The notes: generated from the sequence alone by a model not told the origin. DNA of 54,901 nt from Pseudomonadota bacterium (GCA_021815805.1 JAKAZQ010000019.1:1-54901), one strand, 5' to 3'. Shown: positions 38,200 to 47,622, counted from the stretch's first letter. Program-made: numbers and translations.

Positions 38200-39345
38200 A
38201 TGAGCGTCATCACCTGTGTCGAAGACCTGCGCCTGCTGGCGCGCCGGCGCGTGCCGCGCATGTTCTACGACTACGCCGATTCCGGCTCCTGGACCGAAGG
38301 CACCTACCGCGCCAACGAGCAGGACTTCCGCCGCCTGTTGCTGCGTCAGCGGGTTGCCGTGAATGTCGAAAAACGCAGCCTGCGCACGCGCATGCTGGGC
38401 GAGGAAGTGGCCATGCCGGTGGCGCTGGCGCCGACCGGCCTGACCGGCATGCAGCATGCCGATGGCGAGATCCTCGCGGCGCGCGCGGCGCAGGCATTCG
38501 GCGTGCCGTTCACGCTGTCCACGATGAGCATCTGCTCCATCGAGGACGTCGCGGCGCACACGCGCGCGCCGTTCTGGTTCCAGCTCTACGTGATGCGCGA
38601 TCGCGATTTCATCGAACGCCTGATCGAGCGCGCGCGGGCCGCGAACTGCTCGGCGTTGATGCTGACGCTGGATCTGCAGATCCTCGGCCAGCGCCACAAG
38701 GACCTTCGCAACGGGCTGTCGGCGCCGCCCAAGCCGACCCTGCGCAACCTTCTCGACCTGGCACTCAAGCCGCGCTGGGTGATGGGCATGGCCGGCACGC
38801 GCCGGCGCACCTTCGGCAACATCGTGGGACACGCCAAGGGGGTAGCCGACCTGAGCTCGCTGTCGTCGTGGACCAGCCAGCAGTTCGATCCGCGCCTGAA
38901 CTGGAACGACGTGGAGTGGATCAAGCGCGCGTGGGGCGGCAAGCTGATCCTCAAGGGCATCATGGATGCCGAGGACGCGCGGCATGCCGCGGATTGCGGC
39001 GCCGACGCGCTGATCGTGTCCAACCACGGCGGCAGACAACTCGACGGCGCGCCGAGCTCGATCGCCGCGCTGCCGGCCATCGTCGACGCCGTCGGCTCGC
39101 GCATCGAGGTCTGGATGGACGGCGGCATCCGCAGCGGCCAGGACGTGTTCAAGGCGCTGGCGCTGGGTGCACGCGGCACCCTCATCGGACGCGCCTTCCT
39201 GTACGGCCTGGGCGCGCTGGGCGAGGCCGGCGTGGCGCGCTGCCTGGAGCTGATCCGCAACGAACTCGACCTGACCATGGCGTTCTGCGGGCTCGACGAT
39301 GTGGCGCGCATCGATCGCGGCGTGCTGCTCGAGCCGCCACGCTGA
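38200..39345 (+). CDS. lldD: L-lactate dehydrogenase (quinone), FMN-dependent
   Basis: The 381-residue membrane-associated enzyme oxidises L-lactate to pyruvate and passes electrons to quinone. It belongs to the alpha-hydroxy-acid oxidase family: PRMFYDYADSGSWTEGTYRA near the N-terminus, LTLDLQILGQRHKDLRNG, and the catalytic His276 with Arg in VSNHGGRQLDGAPSS, followed by DGGIRSGQDVFKALALGARG. The ATG at 38200 has GGAG seven bases upstream. A longer frame from 38158 lacks that. No lactate permease gene is adjacent. Confidence 0.92.
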   Translation: MSVITCVEDLRLLARRRVPRMFYDYADSGSWTEGTYRANEQDFRRLLLRQRVAVNVEKRSLRTRMLGEEVAMPVALAPTGLTGMQHADGEILAARAAQAFGVPFTLSTMSICSIEDVAAHTRAPFWFQLYVMRDRDFIERLIERARAANCSALMLTLDLQILGQRHKDLRNGLSAPPKPTLRNLLDLALKPRWVMGMAGTRRRTFGNIVGHAKGVADLSSLSSWTSQQFDPRLNWNDVEWIKRAWGGKLILKGIMDAEDARHAADCGADALIVSNHGGRQLDGAPSSIAALPAIVDAVGSRIEVWMDGGIRSGQDVFKALALGARGTLIGRAFLYGLGALGEAGVARCLELIRNELDLTMAFCGLDDVARIDRGVLLEPPR

Positions 39346-39869
39346 GCAGCACGCGCGGGGCGTCGCGGCGGTTGCTCCCGCCATCGCCGCCTGCATACAC
39401 TGGCCCTGTATGCTGCACGCTCCGCCCGCTGCTCGCCATGCCCCACGCCCGCCCTGCCAGTCCCGAGTTCCACCCCGTTCACCCCGCCCGCCGTGGCGGG
39501 CGCGGCGGCCGCGCGGCGCGTCACGACAACGGCCGGCGGCGCCACGACACGTCCGCCGAGCCGACGCCGTTGGCGCGCATGCCGGCGACCGCGCGGCGCG
39601 GCCGGCCTGGGTTTGCGCCGCGCCGCATGAGCGCCGCAGGCATCGCACGTGGTGGCCGCGTGAGCGCCGCGTTTGCGGCGTGCGCGCAGCGCCATCGCCT
39701 GCCGCCGCGCACGCAAGCTCCGACGGCGCCTGTCGAAGCGCGCGGCATCGCCGGCGGGCATCGCGCGGTGGTGCGCGTGGCCGCATCCAGTGGGCAGGCC
39801 GGGTGCGCGCCAGCGCCGCGCCGAGCACGCGCGGCCATGCGCATGCCGCACACGCCCGGACGGGCCTGA
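39346..39869. other. 524-bp region upstream of the diguanylate cyclase
   Basis: A frame from 39438 to 39869 (+, 143 codons) ends one base before the next ATG, but it is almost only Arg, Ala and Pro and has no domain, so I do not call it. No repeat or terminator is apparent. Confidence 0.4.
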
Positions 39870-41414
39870 ATGGCGGCCCGCGACGCCACGCGCGCGACGC
39901 CGCAGCGCATCGGCCGCCTGGGCCTGTTCGGCGCGACCGAGCAGGAAGACGCGTTCGTCTGCGCCGAGTGGCAGGAACTGGCGCCACGACTGCGCACCGT
40001 GGGGCTGTGGGGCGGCCTGTGCTTCGCCGCCGGAAGCATCGCCGACGGCGTGCTGATGGGCGCGGGCGCGCCCTGGATCCCGCTGCTGCTGACGCGTCTG
40101 CTGGTGCTCGGGCTCGGCCTGCACCTGGCCTGGCTGACGCGCGGCGCAGGCGCCGCCGAGCCGGCGCGCCTGCGCCGCTGGCTGCTGGTGTTCCAGGCCG
40201 CGGTGCTGCTCGGGCTGCGCGTGATCGTGCAGTTGCAAGGCGTGATCTCGCCCTACCAGCTGATCGTCGCGCTGGTCGCCTGCATGATGTTCTACGGCTA
40301 CGTCCCGCTGCTGCGCCGCGCACAGCTATGGTTCATGCCGCTGTGGCTGGCGCTCGCCCTGCTGCAGATGAGCCTGACGGCGCACACTGCGTACACCACC
40401 ATCCTGCTGTTCGGAATCCTGCTCGGCTTTGTCAACATCATCGGCTGGAATCTGGCCGTGCACACCGCGCGCGCGCAGCGCCAGGGCTGGCTGGCGCGCC
40501 GGCGCCTGCAGCTCGAGATGACCGAGCGCGCCACCGCCGAGCAGAACCTGCGCCATCTGTTCGAGGCCAGCCCGGTGCCGCTGGTGCTGGCGCGCCAGCC
40601 GCTGGGGCAGATCCTGCACATGAACCAGGCCGCGCTCGACCTGCTGGATCCGCGCCGCGTGCTCATCGATCCGGCACTGGCCACGGCCGCCGATTTCTAC
40701 GCCGACATGCGCACCGGCGACATGCTGGGCCAGGCGCTGGCACACCACGAGGCCTTCGGCCCCGTCGACCTGCGCATGCGGGACACCTCGCGCGAGCTGG
40801 TGGACGTGATGCTGTCGGCGCGCAAGCTGCGCTACAACGGTCGGCGCGCGGTGCTGGTCAGCCTGGTCGAGATCACCCATCGCAAGCGCCAGGAGCACGA
40901 GTTGCGGCGCCTCGCGCACACCGACCCGCTCACGGCGCTGCACAACCGGCGCGGCTTTTTCGCGCGCGCCGAGCACCTGGCGGGCCAGGCCGGGCAACTC
41001 CCGATCGGTCTGCTGGCCATCGACGTCGACCATTTCAAGCACATCAACGACTCCCACGGCCACGCCACCGGCGATCTCGTGCTGCAGCAACTGGCCGGTC
41101 GCATGGCCTCCATCCTGCGCGAGCAGGACGTGCTGGCGCGCATCGGCGGCGAGGAATTCGCGGTGCTCCTGCCCGCCACCAGCGCGCGCCGCGCGCGCGC
41201 CATGGCCGAGCGCATGCGGCGCGTCGTCTGCGACCATGCGCTGCGCTGCCGCGGGCTGCGCCTGCAACTCAGCGTGAGCATCGGAGTCGCCATGCTCGAG
41301 CAACCGGGCGAGGATGTCGACGCGCTGCTGGCGCGCGCTGATGCCGCCATGTACCGCGCCAAGCAGGACGGGCGCAACCGCGTGCTCGCGCTCGACCTGG
41401 CTACCCCGGTCTGA
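39870..41414 (+). CDS. Membrane-anchored diguanylate cyclase (PAS-GGDEF)
   Basis: The 514-residue protein makes cyclic di-GMP from two GTP. The N-terminal half has six hydrophobic segments (about residues 45-205). A PAS domain follows (LRHLFEASPVPLVLARQPLG to about residue 330). The GGDEF domain begins at LAHTDPLTALHNRRGFFARA, contains the active site GGEEF (426-430) and the product-inhibition site RxxD (Arg417-Asp420), and ends with ADAAMYRAKQDGRNRV. All catalytic residues are present, so it should be active and feedback-inhibited. The signal it senses is unknown. Its 3' end overlaps the opposite-strand nitroreductase gene by 14 bases. Confidence 0.92.
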   Translation: MAARDATRATPQRIGRLGLFGATEQEDAFVCAEWQELAPRLRTVGLWGGLCFAAGSIADGVLMGAGAPWIPLLLTRLLVLGLGLHLAWLTRGAGAAEPARLRRWLLVFQAAVLLGLRVIVQLQGVISPYQLIVALVACMMFYGYVPLLRRAQLWFMPLWLALALLQMSLTAHTAYTTILLFGILLGFVNIIGWNLAVHTARAQRQGWLARRRLQLEMTERATAEQNLRHLFEASPVPLVLARQPLGQILHMNQAALDLLDPRRVLIDPALATAADFYADMRTGDMLGQALAHHEAFGPVDLRMRDTSRELVDVMLSARKLRYNGRRAVLVSLVEITHRKRQEHELRRLAHTDPLTALHNRRGFFARAEHLAGQAGQLPIGLLAIDVDHFKHINDSHGHATGDLVLQQLAGRMASILREQDVLARIGGEEFAVLLPATSARRARAMAERMRRVVCDHALRCRGLRLQLSVSIGVAMLEQPGEDVDALLARADAAMYRAKQDGRNRVLALDLATPV

Positions 41415-42012
41415 GCTCGGATACGAAGCGCTGCGCGCAAGGGCGCTCGCGCGGCGGCGGCGCGCGCTCGGCGGTGCCGATGGCGATGAAACACACCGCG
41501 CGCTCGTGGCGCGCCAGCCCGAAGCAGGCACGCAAGGCCTCGCTCTGCAGGGCCCGGCCGCTGACCAGCCCGGCCGCGAAACCCTGCGCATGCGCCATCA
41601 GCAGCAGGTTCTGCAAGGCCGCGCCGAGGCTGATCGCGCGCTCCAGCGGCGGGATGTGCTCGTGGCCGTCGCCGGCGTCGCGCAGCACGGCCAGGGCCAG
41701 GAACGGCGCGTGCTGAGCGCGCTCGCGCGCGCGCGCTCTGTCCTGCGCGTCGGCGTCCGGCGTGCGCTCCAGCAGCGCCTGCTCGAACGCATCGGCCAGA
41801 CGCGGGCGTGCCGCGCGTTCCACGCAGATCAGACGCCAGGGCAGGATGCGGCCGTGGTCGGGGGCGCTCGCCGCGGCATCGAACAACTGCCGGCGTTGCG
41901 CGGCATCGGGCCCCGGCTCGAGCAGGCGGCGCGGCGCGCTGTGGGCGCGCCGCTGCATGTGCGCGAGCAGAGGCTCCGCGCCGCAGGCGATGTCGGACGA
42001 CGAACGGGTCAT
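41401..42012 (-). CDS. Nitroreductase-family flavoprotein
   Basis: The 203-residue protein has the FMN-binding nitroreductase fold signs: RRLLEPGPDAAQRRQLFDAA with ASAPDHGRILPWRLICVE, then AISLGAALQNLLLMAHAQGF, and the terminal VCFIAIGTAERAPPPRERP. This arrangement is closest to the YdjA subgroup of short nitroreductases. Substrate unknown. The start at 42012 avoids an Arg-rich upstream extension in the same frame. Divergent from nsrR across 131 bases. Confidence 0.82.
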   Translation of the reverse strand: MTRSSSDIACGAEPLLAHMQRRAHSAPRRLLEPGPDAAQRRQLFDAAASAPDHGRILPWRLICVERAARPRLADAFEQALLERTPDADAQDRARARERAQHAPFLALAVLRDAGDGHEHIPPLERAISLGAALQNLLLMAHAQGFAAGLVSGRALQSEALRACFGLARHERAVCFIAIGTAERAPPPRERPCAQRFVSELRPG

Positions 42013-42143
42013 GGCGATGGAACACGCGGAGTGGGTGGCTGCCGCGAGCATAGCCAGGACGCCGGCCGCATGCCGGAGCCACGGCAGGAACGCCGATACC
42101 CGACGGGCAGGCGCGTCTGGCCGCGCCGTTGTGCGCTGCGCCC

Positions 42144-43007
42144 ATGAAACGCACCGCGTTCGCCGACTTTGGAATGCGCACCCTGCTGCTGGGCGCCAGC
42201 GGGCGCCCCAGCTGGTCGAGCGCCGAGCTTGCATCGCGACTGCAGGTCTCGCGCGATCACCTGGTCAAGGTCATCCAGCGCCTGGCGGCGGGGGGCTGCG
42301 TGCACACCGTGCGTGGCGCCGGTGGCGGCGCGCTGGCGCGCGATCCGGCCTCGATGCGGCTTGGCGAGGTGCTGGCCTGGATGGCGCAGGAGCAGGCGCT
42401 TGCGGAATGCTTTCGCTCCGACGGCGGGCATTGCAAGCCGCACGTGGCCTGCCTGCTGCGCGGACGCCTGGCGCGCGCCGAGCGCGCCTTTCATGCCGAG
42501 CTCGACCGCAGCACCCTCGCCGACGGCATTCATCCGGCGCTGCGCGGCTTCGCGGCCGCCGGCGCGCCGCCGACGCACGGACATCAGGCGCGCAGGCCGG
42601 CCTCGAAGGCGGGAAACAGCACGTTGTTCTCGAGGTGGATGTGCCGCACCAGATCGTCGGTGAAGCGCGCCACGCCGGCGTACAGCGCACGCCACGAGTT
42701 GCAGGCGCCATCGGGCGCCACGGCGTCGCTGGTGACGCGGCGCAGCGCCGCCAGCAGTTGCGCGTGGTCGTCGTGTTCGGCGCGCATGCGCTGGATGGGC
42801 GCATCCAGGCGCATGCCGGGGACGGCGCGCTGCATCATCGGGAACAGGATCTGCTCCTCCTTGTCCATGTGCTCCGACAGTTCCTGCAGCGCGCGCTCCA
42901 GCAGTGCGCCGAGGCCCTGCGGCAACTGCGGATGGCCCGCGTGCACCCGCTCGACCTTGCGCGCCAGGCGCGCCAGTTCCGGCAACTCGGCGCGGTGCGC
43001 GTCGTGA
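42144..43007 (+). CDS. nsrR: NsrR-like Rrf2-family nitric-oxide-sensing repressor
   Basis: The conserved part is residues 1-140. The helix-turn-helix (SAELASRLQVSRDHLVKVIQ) and wing (VHTVRGAGGGALARDP) are followed by three Cys (89, 97, 103 in ECFRSDGGHCKPHVAC) that should bind a [4Fe-4S] or [2Fe-2S] cluster, as in NsrR. Nitrosylation of the cluster releases DNA. The frame then continues about 147 residues without a stop, antisense to ytfE, with no recognisable domain. Normal NsrR is about 150 residues, so either the C-terminal stop has been lost or the tail is not functional. The neighbouring ytfE and its upstream box support an NO-response role. Confidence 0.8.
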   Translation: MKRTAFADFGMRTLLLGASGRPSWSSAELASRLQVSRDHLVKVIQRLAAGGCVHTVRGAGGGALARDPASMRLGEVLAWMAQEQALAECFRSDGGHCKPHVACLLRGRLARAERAFHAELDRSTLADGIHPALRGFAAAGAPPTHGHQARRPASKAGNSTLFSRWMCRTRSSVKRATPAYSARHELQAPSGATASLVTRRSAASSCAWSSCSARMRWMGASRRMPGTARCIIGNRICSSLSMCSDSSCSARSSSAPRPCGNCGWPACTRSTLRARRASSGNSARCAS

Positions 43008-43285
43008 AAGCGCTGACGGATGTAGACGGTGAGCTGCGCCGGCTGCCGCGGGGCTTCGTCGGTCTGCGGGCGCAGGCCGGCGATGTCGCGCTGCAGCTGC
43101 TGCAGATCCAGCCCGCGCTCGGCCGCGGCCTCGCGCAGCGTGCGCGCCCCTCCGCAACAGTAGTCCAGGCGCAGGCTGCGCAGCAGGCCCAGGGCCTGCG
43201 GGTGGCTGCGCGCCACTTCTCCCAGCGGCAACGCGCCCAGATCGGGCGCGCAATCGCGCTGCGCGTCATTCATGACTTGGTTCAT
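42584..43285 (-). CDS. ytfE: Iron-sulphur cluster repair di-iron protein (YtfE/RIC/ScdA)
   Basis: The 233-residue protein repairs Fe-S clusters damaged by nitric oxide or peroxide. The N-terminal ScdA_N domain has SHPQALGLLRSLRLDYCCGG (Cys43, Cys44). The C-terminal hemerythrin-like domain carries the di-iron ligands in RFHDAHRAEL, LSEHMDKEEQILFPMM, MRAEHDDHAQ and LVRHIHLENNVLFPAFE. The start at 43285 has GGGGAG about seven bases upstream. Its 3' half overlaps the extended nsrR frame on the other strand. Confidence 0.93.
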   Translation of the reverse strand: MNQVMNDAQRDCAPDLGALPLGEVARSHPQALGLLRSLRLDYCCGGARTLREAAAERGLDLQQLQRDIAGLRPQTDEAPRQPAQLTVYIRQRFHDAHRAELPELARLARKVERVHAGHPQLPQGLGALLERALQELSEHMDKEEQILFPMMQRAVPGMRLDAPIQRMRAEHDDHAQLLAALRRVTSDAVAPDGACNSWRALYAGVARFTDDLVRHIHLENNVLFPAFEAGLRA

Positions 43286-43340
43286 GCTCGGCTCCCCGTG
43301 GTGGCTTGGATCGGAATCCAGGCTACCACGAAAAACCATA

Positions 43341-43363
43341 AAGGTCGATTTTTTATGAATCTT
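43341..43363 (+). promoter_or_regulatory. NsrR-type operator upstream of ytfE
   Basis: AAGGTCGAT-N5-ATGAATCTT is a 23-bp imperfect palindrome. By hand it matches 16 of 22 fixed positions of the NsrR consensus AAGATGCATTT-N-AAATGCATCTT. It lies 56-78 bases upstream of the ytfE start, in an A/T-rich patch that is unusual here. Confidence 0.6.
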
Positions 43364-43395
43364 CAAATCGAGGGGGAGCGACGCTGCGGTGCTGT

Positions 43396-45516
43396 ATGCT
43401 TGCACAGCCCCGCAGCTCTGCCCTTCCCGACCCCATGTGCCCCGCCATCGACTCCGTGGAACGCTGCGCCGAGTGGTTCCACCTCGATGCCGAACAGCGC
43501 GCCGCGGTGGCGCACGGCCGCGGCGGGCAAGCGGCGCCGGCGCTGCTGCTCATCGCCGGCGCCGGTTGCGGCAAGACCACCACGCTGGCCGCGCGCGTGG
43601 CGCGCCTGGTGCTCGACGGCGCCGACCCGCAGCGCATCCTGCTGCTGAGCTTTTCGCGCCGCGCGGCGCAGGACCTGCAACGCCGTGTCGGCGCCGCGCT
43701 GCACCAGGCCCTCGGCCTGCCGGCCAGCCGCGCCGCGCCGGAACTGCCGTGGGCCGGAACGTTTCACGCGGTGGGCGCCCGCCTGCTGCGCGAACTGGCG
43801 GGGCACATCGGCCTGCCCGTCGACTTCAGCGTGCTCGACCACGGCGACGCCGAGGATCTGATGGGCCTTCAGCGGCAGGCGCTGGGCCTCGGCGATCGTC
43901 AGCAGCGCTTTGCCCGCGCATCCACCTGCCTCGCCATCCACTCGCGCTGCATCAACAGCGGCGCGGCGCTGGGCGATGTGCTGCGCACGCAATTCCCGTG
44001 GTGCGCGGTGCACGAAGCCGAACTGCGCCTGCTGTTCCAGTCCTACACCGCGGAGAAACTGCGCCAGCACCTGCTCGACTTCGACGACCTGCTGCTGTGG
44101 TGGTCGCAGCTCATGCAGGAGCCGCTGCTGGCGGCGCGCGTGGGCGCCCGCTTCGACCACCTGCTGGTCGACGAGTACCAGGACACGAACCGCCTGCAGG
44201 CGGCGATCGTGCGGGCGCTGCGCCCCGACGGCAGCGGTGTCACCGTGGTGGGCGACGACGCGCAGGCCATCTACGGCTTCCGCGCCGCCGAGGTGCGCAA
44301 CATCCTGGACTTTCCGTCCCAATACACGCCGCGCGCGCAGGTGCTCGGGCTGACACGCAACTATCGCAGTTGCCAACCCATCCTGGACGCCGCCAACGCG
44401 TTGATGACCCAGTTCACCGAGGCCTACGCCAAGCGCCTGTGGACGGCCCGCCCGGGAGGGCACCCGCCGCGCCTGGTGCATGTCGCGGACGAGGCGGAGC
44501 AGGCAGCTTGGGTGGCCGCGCAGGTGCTGCTGCAACGCGAGCAGGGCTGGACCCTGCGCCAGCAGGCCGTGCTGTTCCGCACCGCGCAGCACAGCGCGGT
44601 GCTGGAAATCGAGCTCGCGCGACGGCATATCCCGTTCGTCAAGTTCGGCGGGCTGCGGTTTCTCGATACCGCGCACGTCCGCGACCTGCTCGCGCTGCTG
44701 CGCTGGGCGGCCAATCCGCGGCATCGCCTGGCCGCGTTCCGCGTGGCCATGCTCGTGCCCGGCATCGGCCCGGCGCACGCGCGCCGCCTGCAGCAGGCCC
44801 TGCAGGCCAGCGCCGAACCGCAACGGGCGTTGCGCGAGTTCGTGCCGCCGCCGGCTTCACGCAACGACTGGAACGATCTGGTGCAGCTGTGGCTGAAGCT
44901 GCACGCGCAGCCGCCCTGGCCATGCGGGATCGAGCTTGCCAGCGCCTGGCTCGAGGCCCGCCTGCCGCAGGTGCACGACGACGCGGCGGCACGCGTCGCC
45001 GACCTGCGCCAGCTGTGCCGGATCGCCGGCGCGTACGGGACGGCGGAGCGCTTTCTCACCGAACTGACCCTGGAGCCCCCCGATCTGTCCGGGAACCACG
45101 CGGGCCCGGCGCGGCGCGACGACGACTACCTGATCCTGTCGACCATGCATTCGGCCAAAGGCCAGGAGTGGCGCGGGGTGTATGTGCTCAACATGGTCGA
45201 TGGCTGCATTCCGTCGGATCTGGCCTGCGATGACCCGCGCCAGCTCGACGAGGAGAGACGCCTGCTGTACGTCGCCATGACGCGCGCGCGCGAGCACCTG
45301 GACCTGCTCGTGCCGCAGCGCTTCCATGTCACGCAACAGGCCCGGCACGGCGGGCGCCACGTGCACGCGCTGCCCAGCCGATTCGTCGATGCCGCGCTGC
45401 TCGCGTGCCTGCAGCCGCTGAGCGCGACGCCGCCGCCCGGGCACGACGCACCCGACATGCCGGATTTCCCCGAATCGGTCGACCTGATCTCCCGCGTGGC
45501 CGCGCGCTGGGACTGA
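43396..45516 (+). CDS. UvrD/Rep-like superfamily 1 DNA helicase
   Basis: The 706-residue ATP-dependent helicase unwinds DNA 3'-5'. The motifs appear in order: Walker A GAGCGKT (55-61), Ia ILLLSFSRRAAQDLQRRV, II LLVDEYQDTN, III VVGDDAQAIYGFRAAE, IV GLTRNYRS, V STMHSAKGQEWRGVYVL and VI EERRLLYVAMTRAREHL. It is slightly shorter than UvrD or Rep and has no exonuclease domain, so its role is probably DNA repair or restart, but which one is unclear. The start could also be the Met at 43435. Confidence 0.9.
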   Translation: MLAQPRSSALPDPMCPAIDSVERCAEWFHLDAEQRAAVAHGRGGQAAPALLLIAGAGCGKTTTLAARVARLVLDGADPQRILLLSFSRRAAQDLQRRVGAALHQALGLPASRAAPELPWAGTFHAVGARLLRELAGHIGLPVDFSVLDHGDAEDLMGLQRQALGLGDRQQRFARASTCLAIHSRCINSGAALGDVLRTQFPWCAVHEAELRLLFQSYTAEKLRQHLLDFDDLLLWWSQLMQEPLLAARVGARFDHLLVDEYQDTNRLQAAIVRALRPDGSGVTVVGDDAQAIYGFRAAEVRNILDFPSQYTPRAQVLGLTRNYRSCQPILDAANALMTQFTEAYAKRLWTARPGGHPPRLVHVADEAEQAAWVAAQVLLQREQGWTLRQQAVLFRTAQHSAVLEIELARRHIPFVKFGGLRFLDTAHVRDLLALLRWAANPRHRLAAFRVAMLVPGIGPAHARRLQQALQASAEPQRALREFVPPPASRNDWNDLVQLWLKLHAQPPWPCGIELASAWLEARLPQVHDDAAARVADLRQLCRIAGAYGTAERFLTELTLEPPDLSGNHAGPARRDDDYLILSTMHSAKGQEWRGVYVLNMVDGCIPSDLACDDPRQLDEERRLLYVAMTRAREHLDLLVPQRFHVTQQARHGGRHVHALPSRFVDAALLACLQPLSATPPPGHDAPDMPDFPESVDLISRVAARWD

Positions 45517-45565
45517 TCGCGCAGGACGACGCCATCGCCACCGGCGCGGCGCGGGCACACCGGGG

Positions 45566-46738
45566 CTACTTGTTGAGCTGGCGCATGGCACGCCCGAGCC
45601 CGTCCAGGGTCATCGGATACATGCGATCGCCGAAGATGTCGCGAATGAGCTGGATCGAGTGGTGGTAGGGCCACAGGTTGGGCGGGCTCGGGTTGAGCCA
45701 TACCGCATGGCGCCAGGTCTGCAGCAGGCGCTGCAGCCATACCGCGCCGGGCTCCTGGTTCATGAACTCCAGCGCTCCGCCGGGCTGCACGATCTCATAC
45801 GGGCTCATGGTCGCGTCGCCGACCACCACGACCTTGTAGTCGTCGCCATAGGTGTGCATGAGCTCGTGCAGCGACACGCGCTCGGCGTGACGCCTGCGGT
45901 TGTCGCGCCAGACGAAGTCGTACAGGCAATTGTGGAAATAAAAGGATTCCAGGTGCTTGAACTCGCTGCGCGCGGCCGAGAACAACTCCTCGCAGATGCG
46001 GATATGGTCGTCCATGGATCCGCCGACATCCAGGAACAGCAGCACCTTGACCCGGTTGTGGCGCTGCGCGCGCATCTGCAGGTCGAGCCAGCCGGCGTTG
46101 CGCGCGGTGCCGCGGATGGTGCCGTCGAGATCGAGCTCGTCCGGCGCTCCCTCGCGCGCGAACTGCCGCAGGCGACGCAACGCCACCTTGATGTTGCGTG
46201 TTCCGAGTTCGACGCTGTCGTCCAGGTTGGCGTACTCGCGCTGCTCCCACACCTTGACCGCGGTGCGCTGCCCCGCCGAGGGCCCGCCGATGCGAACTCC
46301 CTCGGGGTGGTAGCCCGAGTGCCCGAAGGGGCTGCTGCCGCCGGTTCCGATCCAGCGGTTGCCACCGGCGTGACGCCCCTTCTGCTCTTGCAGGCGCTTG
46401 CGCAACTCCTCCATCAGACGATCCCAGCCGAGCTTTTCCAGGCGTGCCTTGTCCTGCTCCGACAGATGCCTGCGCATGGAGGCGCGCAACCACTCCTCGG
46501 GAATGTCGGACTGCAATCCCGGCAGGTTCTGCACACCGCGGAAATAGCGCCCGAAGGCGAGGTCGAACTTGTCGTACTGCGACTCGTCCTTGACCAGAGC
46601 CGCGCGCGACAGGGCGTGGAACTCGTCGATGGAATGCCCGATGACGCGCGCGCGCAAAGCCTCCAGCAGGCTCAGGTACTCGCGCGTGGAAACCGCCAGC
46701 CCGCTGTCGCGCAGGTGCAGGAAAAAGTCGATCAGCAT
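45566..46738 (-). CDS. VWA-domain protein (CoxE/YehP-like), partner of MoxR
   Basis: The 390-residue cytoplasmic protein has a helical N-terminus (residues 1-150) and a C-terminal von Willebrand factor A domain. The metal-ion-dependent adhesion site is changed: LFLDVGGSMDDH instead of D-x-S-x-S, that is, the first Ser is Gly. It follows the MoxR gene by 35 bases in the same operon. MoxR/VWA pairs act together as ATP-driven remodelling or metal-insertion chaperones on a client protein. The client is not known; the three exported paralogues upstream are candidates. Confidence 0.85.
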   Translation of the reverse strand: MLIDFFLHLRDSGLAVSTREYLSLLEALRARVIGHSIDEFHALSRAALVKDESQYDKFDLAFGRYFRGVQNLPGLQSDIPEEWLRASMRRHLSEQDKARLEKLGWDRLMEELRKRLQEQKGRHAGGNRWIGTGGSSPFGHSGYHPEGVRIGGPSAGQRTAVKVWEQREYANLDDSVELGTRNIKVALRRLRQFAREGAPDELDLDGTIRGTARNAGWLDLQMRAQRHNRVKVLLFLDVGGSMDDHIRICEELFSAARSEFKHLESFYFHNCLYDFVWRDNRRRHAERVSLHELMHTYGDDYKVVVVGDATMSPYEIVQPGGALEFMNQEPGAVWLQRLLQTWRHAVWLNPSPPNLWPYHHSIQLIRDIFGDRMYPMTLDGLGRAMRQLNK

Positions 46739-46773
46739 GGCCTGCCGTCCCCCCGCCCGCGACCGCGCCGCGC

Positions 46774-47622
46774 TCAGCGATTGTTGCGCGCCATGAACAC
46801 CAGGCGCTCGAACAGGTGCACGTCCTGCTCGTTCTTCAGCAGCGCTCCGTGCAGCGGCGGCACCACCACGTCGTGCTCCCGGCTGCGCAGGGCCTCGGGC
46901 CCGATGTCCTCGGCCACGAGCAGCTTGAGCCAGTCGATCAGCTCCGAGGTGGACGGCTTCTTCTTCAGGCCCGGCACGTCGCGCAGGCCGAAGAACACCT
47001 CCAGCGCCTCGCGCAGCAGTTCCTTGCGCAGGCTCGGGAAATGCACGTCCACGATGCGCGCCATGGTGTCGCGGTCGGGAAACTGGATGTAGTGGAAAAA
47101 GCAGCGCCGCAGGAACGCGTCGGGCAGTTCCTTTTCATTGTTGGAGGTGATGAATACCAGTGGGCGGCGGCGCGCGCGGATGGTCTCGCGCGTCTCGTAG
47201 CAGTGGAACTCCATGCGGTCGAGCTCGCGCAGCAGATCGTTGGGAAACTCGATGTCGGCCTTGTCGATTTCGTCGATCAGGATCACGCATGGGCTTTCCC
47301 GCTCGAAGGCCTGCCAGAGCACGCCCTTGACGATGTAGTTGCGAATGTCATGCACCTTGGCATCGCCGAGCTGCGAGTCGCGCAGGCGCGACACCGCGTC
47401 GTACTCGTACAGGCCCTGCTGCGCCTTGGTCGTCGACTTGACGTGCCATTGCAGCAACGGCAGGCCGAGCGCCGCGGCCACCTCCTCGGCGAGCATGGTC
47501 TTGCCGGTGCCGGGCTCGCCCTTGATCAGCAGCGGCCGCTGCAGCGTGATCGCGGCGTTCACGGCGATTTTCAGTTCCGGGGTCGCGACGTAGGTGTCGC
47601 TGCCCTCGAAGCGCAGGTTCAT
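46774..47622 (-). CDS. MoxR-family AAA+ ATPase
   Basis: The start at 47622 has AGGAGA about eight bases upstream. The 282-residue ATPase has Walker A GEPGTGKT (35-42), Walker B CVILIDEIDKAD, the sensor 1 region VFITSNNEKELPDAFLRRCF with an arginine finger, and a C-terminal helical lid. It would use ATP to remodel a client with its VWA partner. It is 65 bases downstream of the last of the three exported paralogues and has the same orientation. Confidence 0.9.
   Translation of the reverse strand: MNLRFEGSDTYVATPELKIAVNAAITLQRPLLIKGEPGTGKTMLAEEVAAALGLPLLQWHVKSTTKAQQGLYEYDAVSRLRDSQLGDAKVHDIRNYIVKGVLWQAFERESPCVILIDEIDKADIEFPNDLLRELDRMEFHCYETRETIRARRRPLVFITSNNEKELPDAFLRRCFFHYIQFPDRDTMARIVDVHFPSLRKELLREALEVFFGLRDVPGLKKKPSTSELIDWLKLLVAEDIGPEALRSREHDVVVPPLHGALLKNEQDVHLFERLVFMARNNR

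Noticed and set aside
39438..39869. 143-codon frame ending one base before the diguanylate cyclase start
   Set aside because: Almost entirely Arg, Ala and Pro with no domain; looks like GC-driven open frame.
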